From Cladosporium sp. IMV 00045 (lineage: Eukaryota; Ascomycota; Dothideomycetes; Cladosporiales; Cladosporiaceae): DNA of 64,000 nucleotides. Both the position numbers and the translations under genes were made by a program. Below the pieces are notes generated by a model that saw only the letters and a program-made list of their open reading frames with translations, had not been told where the DNA came from and did not search any database. The stretch spans positions 1-64,000 of the forward strand of contig MSJI02000804.1 of the NCBI GenBank assembly GCA_001931905.2, read 5' to 3'. Every line of letters begins with the position of its first letter. Positions within the stretch are counted from its first letter, which is position 1. Positions 54,201 to 64,000 of this stretch are shown one piece after another.

Positions 54201-55443
54201 TGATACCGGCGCCGCCGACTTCGAGAGCGACCGCCTGAGGAAGGATATCGTCCGCTCGCTTGGTCCGGAAAGCATGGACAACTTGAAGCAGCAAAGCATG
54301 CAGGAAGACGCTCACAGAATTCAAAACGCGCTTGATGCTCCCGCCAATGAACGTAGGGTTGCTAGCGGCCAGTCTGCCCTGCCACCTGCAGAAGTCAGAA
54401 ATGCTGAAGGACGAAGTGCGCTGCCCTCGCAATCAAGACCGGGTCTGTTAGGTCAGCGATTCTCATGGGAGAACCGATCTGCCGACGACGATGGGCTCTA
54501 TGGTCCCATGGCTGTTGTTGGAGAGACTGAGGGCGATGAAAACAGGGAGAGCTTCGGAAGGCCCCGCTCAAACCAAGGTTTGCACGTCGTGAACACACAG
54601 GTGGTGGCAGACTCTGAGCCTAGCACCGCCGAAGCTGAAAAGCAGGCCGAGCCTGACTTCATGCTCAAGGAGCCGGCAGATGCGGAAAAGCGCTTGTCTG
54701 CTGCTCTGCCTGTTGGTACCACAGCTTTGGCGCATGAAAGTCAGGGTCATTCCCTCCCTGATTACCTCGCCAGTCCTGCCGCGGAAGTTCCAGAGTCCAA
54801 GAACGGCGGGCTTAGTGAGGTTGCCCCGACTGCGATGGTTGAAGATGACAGTGACGCCAACCGCTCTGGCGAGCCTCACTCCCCTCTGGTGCCTCCCAAG
54901 GAGGGTGATTCTCCCACATTGCCTCCGACATCCGCTGCTCCGCCTCAACAGTCAGCAGCAGCTCAAGCGAAGATTCCTGCATTCCGCGACCTCGCTGCCA
55001 TCAAGTCTACGCCTGATCGTATCGCCGCCTACGAGTCCACTCGCCACCGTTTTGCAGACATGAACACTGGACTACAAGGCTGGCTTTCTGGCATGTTGGC
55101 CGCACACCCGGAGTATGCCAATGCAGGCAGCCAGAAGTACGAAGGCCCAGCCGCCATTCAAACCACAGGATTGAGTAACACGATTTCCGGTATTGGAGGC
55201 ACTATCCGAAACCACGGCCACAAGCACAGCGGGTCCATTCTCAAGATCGGCGGTGAGCGCAAAGCAAGCACCAATGGCAGCACTCACGCAGCACCTGAAA
55301 GCGGCTCAGGTGGCGGCCACGTGGACGTCGAGAAGATGCAAGCCAAGGGCAAAGACTTCATGAAGAGCGCCGGCGCCGGTGCAAAGGGCCTTTTCGCCAA
55401 AGGGAAGAGTCGTTTCGGACGTGGAGGAGAAAAGGTAGAGTGA
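51211..55443 (+). CDS. Very large disordered protein of unknown function (1410 residues)
   Basis: I do not recognise a family with certainty. The ATG at 51,211 is the first in frame and there is no intron. The start FKTVPGRHRTQKWTQAKTNN and the acidic-aromatic block YDGDDWGGYDPYDEFG (35-50) look conserved rather than random. Nearly all the rest is Ser/Pro/Thr/Glu-rich with many RSGTD-, RRPS- and SP-type sites that could be phosphorylated. A short folded-looking segment near 1265-1300 (IAAYESTRHRFADMNTG and WLSGMLAAHPEY) is predicted helical, and the tail is Gly/Lys-rich (KGLFAKGKSRFGRGG). The gene is followed after about 420 bp by another very large disordered protein on the same strand. Confidence 0.75.
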   Translation: MSHPGQNPGQQPISFKTVPGRHRTQKWTQAKTNNYDGDDWGGYDPYDEFGDYDDPSASQQQNQYGQGLQRQPSFDRGVDTERRQFSSGTQPEQHTSPIAGSGGISHHSRSPDSSRSRPREFSNPGQVPQPLNTPRSPPPAGSVERPPRKSSLGSVSPGPDARPVPATTSPNTGKALPFIRPSDIYKRMADEQQKERQSMESGRPSMDSVQRELGSPSAAQPAPTQQKSHESVPSAFGQTSTLDPVNETSEPKPVALGISQPTVGSTDSAEHDPLHPEESSPRLPPVSRVSGFGSFMPRNEEEERISATGLAASTAAANAAASALSSSRDVTPTMPAGHFSSTHDQAVHSSDPASDIADERSTATAAEDVGRAPGEDPSGLSHQPSSGFRSVVHKAFDTQGDGSTPESPVSREHNQSVVSRSDTNSTGSISPIMSRVPSAATAQKKQQERDAVVPSIAEETPLEIARSRPFPGSALPAMSPKPSIKRKPTPSHSRNVSSDITGFTPGYRRSMETPSPNNSPARTPGVADADTRRFSGPMAAQTVTDLEAPDVSPDAPEMPSATLHPVETPLETPGSVNTSTTGTDVVKPLPTTGRGRSGTDYSIRESDLAQEASSLPSQHLDVAEAVTQQQKLFLDTHPNFGSGPNSPTVLSPTSGVARPFSRPTTAGGSGRDSPAGTSHSRVRNIVDQYHQIDEESRRNSAASGMSSKSSWSNFGGDEDPQPGLTRKATGGSMLSQQTPASPGDTGMFPSYDHADATAEPSTIRPEAERQESFRPHLPGEWVSATATPASEVPDAMAAADSRGREVTPASPPTPRGQQIASADEEIDLTPTTRKTKLRESDPTLDSEEKEQTNPVAAVKNAGEALGSALMAHAGYGHQTQDFASKGEAAPVDIPEMRPHRETGDIQHLNVPPLRRENSDAPSEVTLGSVGPTPPAKDTPQPPGLDANSGPSDGRPTSNYFAGYNPDAVAPLSFGKNSPGTAHEPTFTRPAVLPTLSTDTGAADFESDRLRKDIVRSLGPESMDNLKQQSMQEDAHRIQNALDAPANERRVASGQSALPPAEVRNAEGRSALPSQSRPGLLGQRFSWENRSADDDGLYGPMAVVGETEGDENRESFGRPRSNQGLHVVNTQVVADSEPSTAEAEKQAEPDFMLKEPADAEKRLSAALPVGTTALAHESQGHSLPDYLASPAAEVPESKNGGLSEVAPTAMVEDDSDANRSGEPHSPLVPPKEGDSPTLPPTSAAPPQQSAAAQAKIPAFRDLAAIKSTPDRIAAYESTRHRFADMNTGLQGWLSGMLAAHPEYANAGSQKYEGPAAIQTTGLSNTISGIGGTIRNHGHKHSGSILKIGGERKASTNGSTHAAPESGSGGGHVDVEKMQAKGKDFMKSAGAGAKGLFAKGKSRFGRGGEKVE

Positions 55444-55861
55444 TCCCCCATTTCCTTGCAATTTGCCGACCTTGTTTTTGCGATTTTCGTATCTCTTTCT
55501 TGCACTATGCCCAGCCCCTTGCTACAGCGTTCACGACCGAGAAGAAAACGACGGCATGCTGAGTATCGCTCTTTCTTCTGCGTCTAGGATTGAGAACCTT
55601 TCCTTTCCTCTATTGGCGAGAGCGTTACTGGGGCGAGCTGCATGCATGCATTTTATCATTCTTACGAGGCGGCATTATTTGGCGATACCCTTCTGTTGCC
55701 GCGTCTTTCTTTTTGCTTCTAATTCCTGCCATTTCGTGCTTCTCCTCTACATTTTCTTATTTCCTTTCTCTTTTTCTCACGAAGAAGTCATGTCTTACTA
55801 GCTCAGAGCACGTCGAGACGATGCCGATGAATCATTTCTCCTACTTTTACCTTGCCACACA
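55444..55861. other. Intergenic between two large disordered-protein genes
   Basis: 418 bp, very T- and C-rich, so it probably contains the 3' end of the first gene and the pyrimidine-rich leader of the next. No gene seen. Confidence 0.5.
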
Positions 55862-58800
55862 ATGTCCCTCACTTCCCACCATCCACCTTCTCACGTCCCC
55901 TTCTCATCAATCTTCATTCGGAGGACGCAAGCTCATAGTAAGTTCTCTCTCTAGGCCTCCGTTTCTTCTCCCCTCTCAGTCGCTATCCCCGCCGCTCCCA
56001 CTCCTGCGGATCCCAAGCCCTCTCCAGTCCCAACCCCTACAACCGCCGCCCGCCCTCTTTCCCGCCCTGTCACTCCCGGGGACTTGCAGAATGACGATGT
56101 GGTGACTTCCGACCGTACTCCCGCCGCAGTCGGAGCCGGCATCGAACGCCCCCGTTCAGTCTTTGGCCGTCTGCGTGACGCTTCTAGACCCCATTCCAGG
56201 TCTCGACCAGGAAGTGCAGTTATCCCGTCTGAAAGCGACCGCAAGAGCCCCGGCCCTTCGCGCTCTGTTTCCAGAGCCGCCAGCCATATCTTCGGCCGCG
56301 GTGACGCAGCACCAGACAACCAGCCCGCTGCACCAATCCCCTCTTCCTCCACAGCCCAGCCCGATCCCCCAACGACTTTCCCACCCACCTCTCTCGGCGC
56401 CATGCCAGATCCCCTCCTCAGACGGCGCGAGGCGTGGGAGGACCCCGACGCTGAGCTGGGCGACGCTGCGCGCTGGAGAGAGGAGAACGCCCGCTTGGGC
56501 GTGCTGCCTTCGCCTTCTGTGCATGAGTCGATTAGTGCTTCGAGTCCTTCGGGGGGTAATGGGAGGAAGGGAAGTTGGATTGGTGAGACGTTGGTTGTGG
56601 AGCCGTTGGAGGAGGTTAGAGGTGAGGAAGACGCTCAGCATGGTGTGCGTGAGGGAGATGCTTCAGCTGGGCTGGTTGTGGGGAGTGTGGGAGAAGAGAG
56701 TAAGGCGTCCGTTCCTGCGCCTGGCTTTCAGGAGGAAGATGCTCTACCTGCCCAAGCTTCTCAGAGCGCGGAAGAGCAGAAGAAGCCGTCCAGCCCTCCG
56801 CCAAATTCGCAGGAGCTGGACACCAGACGCTTCTCGATGCCACCTGAGAACCGCGCACACTCGCCCCAGCCGGAGCAAACCCGCAGTGCATCGGTCGCCA
56901 TGCCTTCAACCGCGGCACGTCCGCAGCCGGAGAGGAGGACCAGCGCTCTGGACCAATTGCCCAGCCAACAGCGTCGTCGACAATTCACCCCTGTCGGGAC
57001 ACCTCGCAGACTCAGTCTTGCCGATGGTGGGGCGACAGTTCCGGTGCCGCCTTTGGACACCATGCCTGGCGCGGAGGCTGCGCAGACTGCACCGCTCGCT
57101 GGCGAGGATGGTGGCAGACAGGCAGGCCCGTCGAAGATTTCGCGTCCGCCGACTCCGGCGAATTGGGAAATGCTCAGTTTCTTCTCTGCCCCCAAGCCCG
57201 CGGCGGATGCGGTTTCGAGAAGATCTTCGGTGTCGAGCTTGGGTGACGCCCAGAGTCCGGATGTGATTGTTACGGGATCGAAGAATCAGTCGGCGGTCGG
57301 TTTGCCTGCTTCGACGTCTGGCATCGCGGACGAGCAGGAACGTAATGTTTCGCCTGTGCCGGTCAGTCCTATCGTTCCTAATGAGGAGCTGTCGCAGGAG
57401 GATCGCTTTATGAATCGCTCGTACAAGACCACTGGGCAGCCGGAATCGAGGCCGATGTCTTACATGCCTCTTCAAAGAGGTTCAAGCGGTATGCCTGTCC
57501 AGGAAGCCATTGGAGTCAACCAGCAGTCGAACAAGACATACTCAGCCGCGAGCGACGTTGGCGAACCGCATTCGCAGGGTCCGTCTCGCACGCCCTCGCG
57601 CGCGCCATCTCTTGGTCTGCCGCAGAAGGAATACGACAAGCTACGCTCTCCTCAGCCAGGAGATGACGAGCCTGTCCCCTCCGGTGCAAATTCTAGGCGT
57701 TCGTCTGGCTTCTTCCGCGGCTCAGATGCGCCGCCTGCGGTAGGCATGGGCCCGATTCCAACACCCAGCCGCATCGAGGATGGCTTCAACAATCTAGAAG
57801 ATCCGCAAGTCAACGAGATAGCCGACGATATCGCCAAGGCCGAGCAGCAGCAGCAACAGAAACACGCCCGACGCAAGAGTGGTATCATGGACACTTTCAG
57901 GCGCGCGTCGACTCATTCCATCACGGCCACCAGGGCTTCTTCTCCCGGTAGTCTGGCTAAGATCACGGTGGCGAATGCTAACGAGGGCACTTCGGTCCCG
58001 AAGTCGAAGACGCTCAAGAAACTCCAGCGGGCTCCTTCGTCGGCCGTGGAGTCGAAGCCGAAGCGGTTTTCTGGCTTGGGGTCTTTGTTCCGTCGGTCTA
58101 GTACGCATCCTAAGTCCAGTGCGACACCTCCGCCCACTACTCAAGCAGCACCAGCGCAGCCGACGAAGCAGGCTCCTGGGGATCTGAGAGCAGGTTCTCA
58201 AATGCAGCCTCCGCCGCAAACATATCCTCAGCCCACAGCTGGTCTTGCACCCAAGCCGTCGAGGAAACTCAACAAGACCCCTCCGCCCATGAGGCAGTAC
58301 GCACAGCCTCCTCAACAATATTACCCAACACCGCCTCCTGGCAATTACGCAGCTTACGAGGCCATGATGAGACAACAGGGCATCGCTCCGAATGGACGCC
58401 AGATTCCACCGCATTACTGGCAGCAACAGCAACAGCAGCAACAGATGTACATGGAACCCGCCATGATGAGCTCGCCGTATCAACAGCAGCCACCTGCTGG
58501 AGCATACCAACAACAACAGCAACAGCCATCCGGATATTATCAGCAGGGCCCACCAGTCGGACAGTATCAAGCGAACCCCTCGTCGGGGCAGAACTCGCGA
58601 ACGCAGAGTTTGGTAGGCAGTCCGGTCACTTACCAAAACCAGCCGATGGAGTATTATGCAGTCCCCCAAGGTTACCCAGCAGAGAAGACCGCTTCGCCCG
58701 AGCAAAGCCAGGCTAGACCGCAGGTCAGGAGGTTGCATAGTGAGGGCCACAGATGGGTTGAGACTGCGCCTGGCATCCCGGAAGCGAGCAGTCCTGTTTC

Positions 58801-59698
58801 GCCTGCAGATGAGAAATTCGGCGCTGCTGCTGAGAAGCCTTTGGCTGGCGGACAGGCGGTGGCAACAGAACAAGGTTCGATGGCGCAAGACCCACCACCG
58901 CGTCAATCTTCCCCTGCTCCCACACGCCCGCACCTGAATACCAGGCAATCATCAAACTACTCGCAAGCGTCTGTGGCGAGATCACCCGTGTCGGCGACAC
59001 AGCCATTGGATAATTTCCCACAAGCCCCAGGCAGACAAGACTACCAAACGCAGTACTGGCAGCACCAGAACAAACCGCAACATCCAAAACGTTCCGTCTC
59101 ACCCGTACAAACCTACGCCGTCCCGCCCACCCAACGCCAACAAAGCCACGTCGGCTCCATCGACCAACAAATGGCCCGCTCGCCCGCGCAGGAATACCAC
59201 GAGCAGCAGACTCCCTGGGCCATCAGCATGCCTGCTTCAGAACAAGAGAACTCGCACAGATACTCCAGCCCACCACCCAACTGGCCGCACCAATCTCCCG
59301 CGCACTCTCCTCAACCGCAATACTACGGCCCACCGCCCGCCGCTCGCGGAGCCGTACGCTCCATGTCCCCGCCCGGTCCACCGCGTCGCCACAGTCAGTT
59401 CCAAGACCAGTATAGCGCTATGACGCCGTATCATTTTGTGCCGCCGCCGCAGCAGCAGTATCAACAGCGTGCATCAGGCTACGGAGAGCAGATGACGACT
59501 TCCCCAGCAACGTACACACCGACCGCGCCTGCACAGCAGCAGCAGCAGCAGCCGCAGGGCCGAAGCCAGGCGCAGACGAGGTATTATAGCCAACCTCAGC
59601 AGCAGCAGCAGAGGCAGGTGACTCAGCAAGACATGGAAGTCGCGAGGGAGATGAGAGCTGTTAGTTATCCTGGGCAGGGGTGGGAGCCGGGGAGGTAG
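55862..59698 (+). CDS. Very large Gln/Pro/Ser-rich disordered protein of unknown function (about 1264 residues)
   Basis: I do not recognise this protein. The main frame is open from before 55,980 to 59,698 but has no ATG before 56,402. A first exon at 55,862-55,937 (starting MSLTSHHPPS) joined through a 42-nt intron to 55,980 keeps frame and gives about 1264 residues; the fallback start is 56,402. Charged-aromatic islands stand out: RPRSVFGRLRDASRP, RREAWEDPDAELGDAARWREE, KHARRKSGIMDTFRRAS and KPKRFSGLGSLFRRSS. The last two look like short basic amphipathic or membrane-binding motifs. From about 690 on it is rich in Gln, Pro and Tyr with CAG/CAA runs. There is no signal peptide, membrane segment or catalytic motif. 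Confidence 0.65.
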
Positions 59699-60460
59699 AA
59701 TGATTTGATTGGGGTTGATGCTGTGTCTTCGTGCTTGTGTTTGGATGTGGATTTTTAGTTTTGGATCGATTTGGGCTTTTCATTTTGGGCATTTCCTTTA
59801 TTTATTCAGCTTGGCATAGCGGTATTGGCGTTTTCTTCTTATATGGATTAATTGGGTTGCGTTGGGGGATGGATTTGTGCATTATGATGGATTGGATTTT
59901 GTGTATGGATGGTATAGATTGATGGTATTTATTGTAATGACGGTATACAGGATATGGTTGGATATATGTCTAATGTGAGATCGCAGTTGGAAGTTGGTTC
60001 AATATCAAACAGTGCTTTGGAGACGAGTTCAGGTGAAACACAGGTTCAACATTACGAGATCTGGTTTTAGCAGGTGCCTAACCGTACTTTCGACACACTT
60101 TGCTTGGATATGATATCTCCTATCTTTGTTTAATAGAAATGTCATTATCTAACAAACGGGATCATGATATTTACGAAAACAAACATGCATTGTCCAATGG
60201 ATCATTTACCAACGATTGATAGAAAAGCTTCGCTGGCAAGCCGACCGTGCGCGAGATCCTTCGCGAAATTGCAGGACTGACTAATCGTATGATTTTTGTA
60301 CACCGACATCGAATTGAACAAGTGTAGATTTCGGGAAGTAATACGATATACGCGACATCTAAAATTCACAGCCTCCATCGAAATCGAAACAACGTTTACT
60401 TTGCAACGAAAGACGAAGAAGCATTCCTGGCAACGACCTGGCTCTGACTCAAAATTCAAG
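59699..60460. other. Intergenic upstream of hem3
   Basis: 762 bp. The first half is G/T-rich on the plus strand and looks like 3' untranslated sequence; the second half should hold the hem3 promoter. No gene seen. Confidence 0.55.
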
Positions 60461-61525
60461 ATGGCCACCTCAAACACGACAATGCAGTCGACCGGCCTCG
60501 ACAAAATCAACATCGGCACACGCAAGTCACAACTCGCAATCGCACAAGTTGACTCAATCATCGCCCAACTAAAATCCACCGCACCAGAGGTGGAATATGT
60601 CCCTCACGTCGTCAGCACAATGGCCGACGAGAACCAAGTCAAATCCTTCTCGGCTTTCGACTCAAAAAGCATCTGGACCGAGGAATTGGAGCAGTTGCTC
60701 TCGGATGGGAAATTGGATGTCGTTGCACATTGCTTGAAAGGTAGGTAGATAACTCCTCCTTTGCGAATGGCAATGAAAATGACTCAAACTAACCCCCTCG
60801 CACCAGACATGCCCACGTCCCTGCCCCCTTCCTGCGAACTAGGCATCATCTGCTCCCGCGAAGACCCGCGCGACGTAGTCGTCATGAAATCCAACTCACC
60901 CTACCAACGAATTCAAGACCTCTCAGCGGGAAGCGTGGTGGGAACCTCCTCAGTAGGCCGTAAAGCGCAGACAAAGCGCCACTTCCCTCACTTGCAATGC
61001 GTTGACGTGCGAGGAAATCTCAACACCCGTCTGCGCAAGCTCGATGCCGACGATGGCCAGTACGACTGCCTCATCCTCGCTGCTGCGGGGCTGAAGCGGA
61101 TCGATCTTGGAGATCGTATCTCGCAGTATTTGTCCGCTAGCGATGGCGTGTTGTACGCTCCGGGCCAGGGCGCGTTGGGACTTGAGGTGAGGGCTGGGGA
61201 TGAGAAGATGGTGGAGTTCTTGAGTGTGCTTTCTCACTGGCCTACGACGCTTGCGTGTCATGCGGAGAGGAGTCTGCTGAAGACGCTTCAGGGTGGTTGT
61301 AGTGCTCCTGTGGGGGTTGAAAGTTCTTGGGTTGAAGGGGAGGTGTTGGACTTGAAGTCTTCTGTTATTAGTCCGGATGGTGGGGAGATGGTGCAGTCTG
61401 GTGCCACCGGGAAAGTGGTTTCTGTTGAAGATGCTCAGAGGCTTGGGAATGAATTGGCGCAAAGGTTGCTGGAGTTGGGTGCTGATAAGATCTTGCATGA
61501 TCTTAGGGCGAATGCGCAGTCATGA
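60461..61525 (+). CDS. hem3: Porphobilinogen deaminase (hydroxymethylbilane synthase)
   Basis: The enzyme joins four porphobilinogen units into hydroxymethylbilane, the precursor of uroporphyrinogen III for haem and siroheme. Exons are 60,461-60,740 and 60,807-61,525 (66-nt intron); 332 residues, the usual family length. Visible motifs are INIGTRKSQLAIAQ near the N-terminus, KSIWTEELEQLL and HCLKDMPTSLP (rejoined by splicing), VGTSSVGRKAQ, DVRGNLNTRLRKLD, LAAAGLKRI, APGQGALGLEVR and the cofactor-binding Cys258 in LQGGCSAPVG. It converges on the OPT transporter with only 145 bp between stop codons. The siroheme synthase at 7 kb uses a product of the same pathway. Confidence 0.95.
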
Positions 61526-61670
61526 AGTGGTGTCTTGTGAAGCGAGTGTATTGAATATATGTAGAAAGATAGGGTCACCGTAGAAAACATCCCCGAGACA
61601 CCACTTTTGTCAAGAACGAGAAGCTGAACTATACAACATAGTATCCAACGGCCAGCCGGCGATGGTTGAT

Positions 61671-64000
61671 CTAGCACATGCCAGCGGGGCATCCGACGGA
61701 CGATCCATAGATCTCACCAGAAATTCCGGCGATTTGGAAGATTGCGTTGATGACACCACCAATTCCTTCTCCTGCAATGAGACCAGCAGCAACAGCATAA
61801 CCTGAAGTAGTGTTAGTAAGTGGAATCGAGGTGGTTGATTGTAGACTTGCCATAGATATCGAAAGACTTCGGGTTCCTCCTTGCCCAGAAGTAAGCAGGA
61901 ATGGCACCGATACACATGGCCGTCCCGTACACTGTCTGAATGAGAGTGAAGGCGAGGCCAATGCACATAAAGTTAGGGTGGTAGACACGGTACTTCGCCC
62001 ACTTGCCCGTGTAGCCGTACTCGCGGAAGACAGTCATGGCGCTGCCGAAAATGGCAAGAACAATGCTGAAAATGCCGCTAGAAGTCGGCACTGGAAAGAC
62101 AGGATCGGTGACTGCGACCGTGACTGCACGCCAGGCAGCTACGGAAGGCGCGGCGAAGGCACATGTTTCTGCCTCGGGGTCGAGGATGCAGGGGTATGCT
62201 TTGGCGAAGAGGACGAAGAGAGCAGGCGTCAGAAAACAGGCAACGATAGTTCCAAGGCCCTGAGCGATCCATTGCTGTTTTGGAGAAGTGCGTAGGAGGA
62301 ATCCTACACGGAAGTCGCCCACAAGGTCGGAAGCTTGGTTAGCGCCCATGTTCGCGATCGCACCACCCAGCAAGTTGAGGCGTTGAGCGTGCTCTGTGGA
62401 CCAGCCTTCCGCCTTCGTAGCACCACCAAGAACCACTTGGGAAGCTTTGGAGGCAGCAGTGAGAGGTGTAACGTCTGTGACACCGCAGCACTGGATTGCG
62501 AGGAAGGAAAACACGAAGGCCAGGAAGACGGATAGCAGGCTCATGCCCACCGGCATCTCATATTGGACGCCGAGGACGACGCAAGTGCAGATGATGACGA
62601 CGACAAGCAGTGGTGCCCACATCCACCACGTGACCAATTCATCTGGCTTCGCAGGATCTTTGACAAGGTCTTCCTCCTTCTGATGCGCACGCTTTTCGAG
62701 GTACGGGTGATCGCTGCCGTTTTTCTTGCGATATAGATCGTTCATTTTCTGGCAGGAGGCGCGGTAAATCGCCTTGCAAATGAACCAGAACACCTGTTAG
62801 GACTGTTAGCAAATGCTGGTACCTCCCAGCCTTACCCAAGCTTGTTCATACCTTGTATTGCAGGAAAAGTTCAGTAAACGAGACGACGATCATCAGCAAG
62901 ACACCAGGCCACAGTAACCAGAAACGAGGGCTAGGCGTGACCTTGTTGGATGCTGCAAGTCCCAAAGATCCAAAAGACATGTAGTCACTCCAGTCAGGGT
63001 CGTCTGGGACAATAGCAGTACCGAAAGCCATCTTGTTGTGCACAAGCGCCGGGCCGATAATAGCCCATGCGAGTACGGAGCCGCCGAAGAACGAGAGAGC
63101 AGTGTTGAGACCGACAAGCATGCCAACGCCAATGAAGGCGGGTGTCCATTCGATCATCCAGCCCCAGTTCTCAATGTGGATGGCGAGATTGTTGTGATGG
63201 CCCCAGGAGAAGAACCAGGAGAATATGTGCCAGTCCCATAGAATGCCAGTAGCATATTGTGAAATGACGCGCAGGACCACAGCCGCTGAGAAGGAGGCCG
63301 AAAGAGCCCTCATCTTCAGCTTTGCAATAGCTTCTCCAGTGGCTGCAGCATGCATTGAGCGAATTGTCATTGCGGTGGCTGAGGGTGTGGGAAAGACCAG
63401 TTTGAGCTCTCGAGCGACATAGATGATGAAGAATTTTCGCAGCGGAGTTGAGAAAGCGAAACCAAAGTATCCACCGACGATGGCCAAGCAGACAAGACGA
63501 GTGAAATCCTTCTGAGGGTCATCACTCATCAAATTGAGCTGGTAGAGAGCAGGAATAGCAGAGATGAAGCAGTTGCTCAAGCCCCCAGCGGCGGTAGCAG
63601 CAGTCTGCACGATGTTGTTCTCTCGAGGACCTGTCGCTGGTCAGCATATATTTGTCTGCAAGGATCCCGTGACAATGTTTCTACCAAAGCTTCCACCAAG
63701 AACTGGAACATGCTCGGAAAGAGCCTTTGACAATGGCTTGAGGACTGCAAAGCCCACGATAGCTCCAAAAAGTGAGGCTCCAAACGTCCACCCTGTCTTC
63801 AGACCAAGGTAGATGTTGGAAGCGCCTACAAGAGCGCCGCAGATACAACCAATGAACATAGCGCGGATGGTTATGATGCGTTTGCGCTCGTTAGGCAGAT
63901 CGTCAAACGGCACGAATGGGTCAGCATGGATGTCTTCTGAGTATCCATCAGAGCCCGCAAGCTCCACATCGTGAGCGTTGGGAGTCTTCTTCTCGTTGGC
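61671..64000 (-). CDS. OPT-family transporter (partial, runs off the right edge)
   Basis: An integral membrane transporter of the oligopeptide/metal-siderophore OPT superfamily, of the type near yeast YGL114W; substrate unknown. Exons seen are 63,685-64,000 (start not in window), 62,852-63,630, 61,851-62,793 and 61,671-61,801; introns are 54, 58 and 49 nt. About 722 residues are visible. Family marks include KRIITIRAMFIGCICGALVG, FGPRENNIVQTAATAAGG (rejoined by splicing), KLVFPTPSATAM, GWMIEWTPAFIGVGML, and IYGYAVAAGLIAGEGIGG at the last junction. Many hydrophobic segments are present. The last intron starts with GC rather than GT (GCAAGT donor, TTACTAAC branch point, TTCAG acceptor). Confidence 0.9.
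61802..61850 (-). other. GC-AG intron in the OPT gene
   Basis: The reading frame is only restored if this 49-nt intron uses a GCAAGT donor. Apart from the second base it matches the donor consensus, and it has a good TTACTAAC branch point. GC-AG introns are a small minority in fungi. Confidence 0.8.

Overview
The window is nuclear DNA of a filamentous ascomycete. Protein-coding genes are broken by short GT-AG introns (about 42-114 nt) with CTAAC-type branch points. The gene set is typical of mould fungi: COP9 signalosome subunit, fused siroheme synthase, HET-domain protein, AA9 lytic polysaccharide monooxygenase (LPMO), Rho3 and F-BAR RhoGAP. A Dothideomycete is my best guess, but the class is an inference from overall gene style only. 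I saw no tRNA, rRNA, CRISPR array or recognisable transposon.

Layout. 1-14.9 kb: a large inverted segmental duplication. The left arm (about 1-3290) carries csn2 (minus, running off the left edge) and cwc25 (plus, broken by a nonsense codon). The right arm (about 11.5-14.8 kb) carries the same pair in opposite orientation, with both genes intact. The single-copy core between the arms holds rho3, a fused Met8/Met1 siroheme synthase and an APH/CHK-type small-molecule kinase. 14.9-24.8 kb: a 3.85-kb non-coding stretch, an otubain-type deubiquitinase with a His/Gln-rich N-terminal extension, the phosducin-like chaperone plp2 and an AP-1-like bZIP factor. 24.8-28.7 kb: gene-poor DNA. 28.7-37.3 kb: a secreted AA9 LPMO with an apparent frameshift in its linker, the mitochondrial ABC1-family protein mcp2/cqd2, the RhoGAP rgd1 and an FMN-binding split-barrel protein. 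37.7-42.4 kb: an accessory block with two head-to-head BTB genes and a HET-domain gene. 42.8-64 kb: a secreted lactonase-type beta-propeller, a 949-residue disordered protein, the Golgi SNARE sed5, two very large disordered proteins in tandem, porphobilinogen deaminase hem3 and an OPT-family transporter that runs off the right edge and contains a GC-AG intron.

Functional links. Rho3 and its predicted GAP Rgd1 lie about 30 kb apart. Hem3 and the siroheme synthase act on the same uroporphyrinogen III branch of tetrapyrrole synthesis. CSN2 and the otubain both act on the ubiquitin/NEDD8 system. These pairs are not adjacent and I see no sign that they form a cluster. I found no clear new multi-gene system. 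The strongest oddities are the inverted duplication with its asymmetric gene decay, the BTB/BTB/HET block, the long leader of the otubain gene and the LPMO frameshift.
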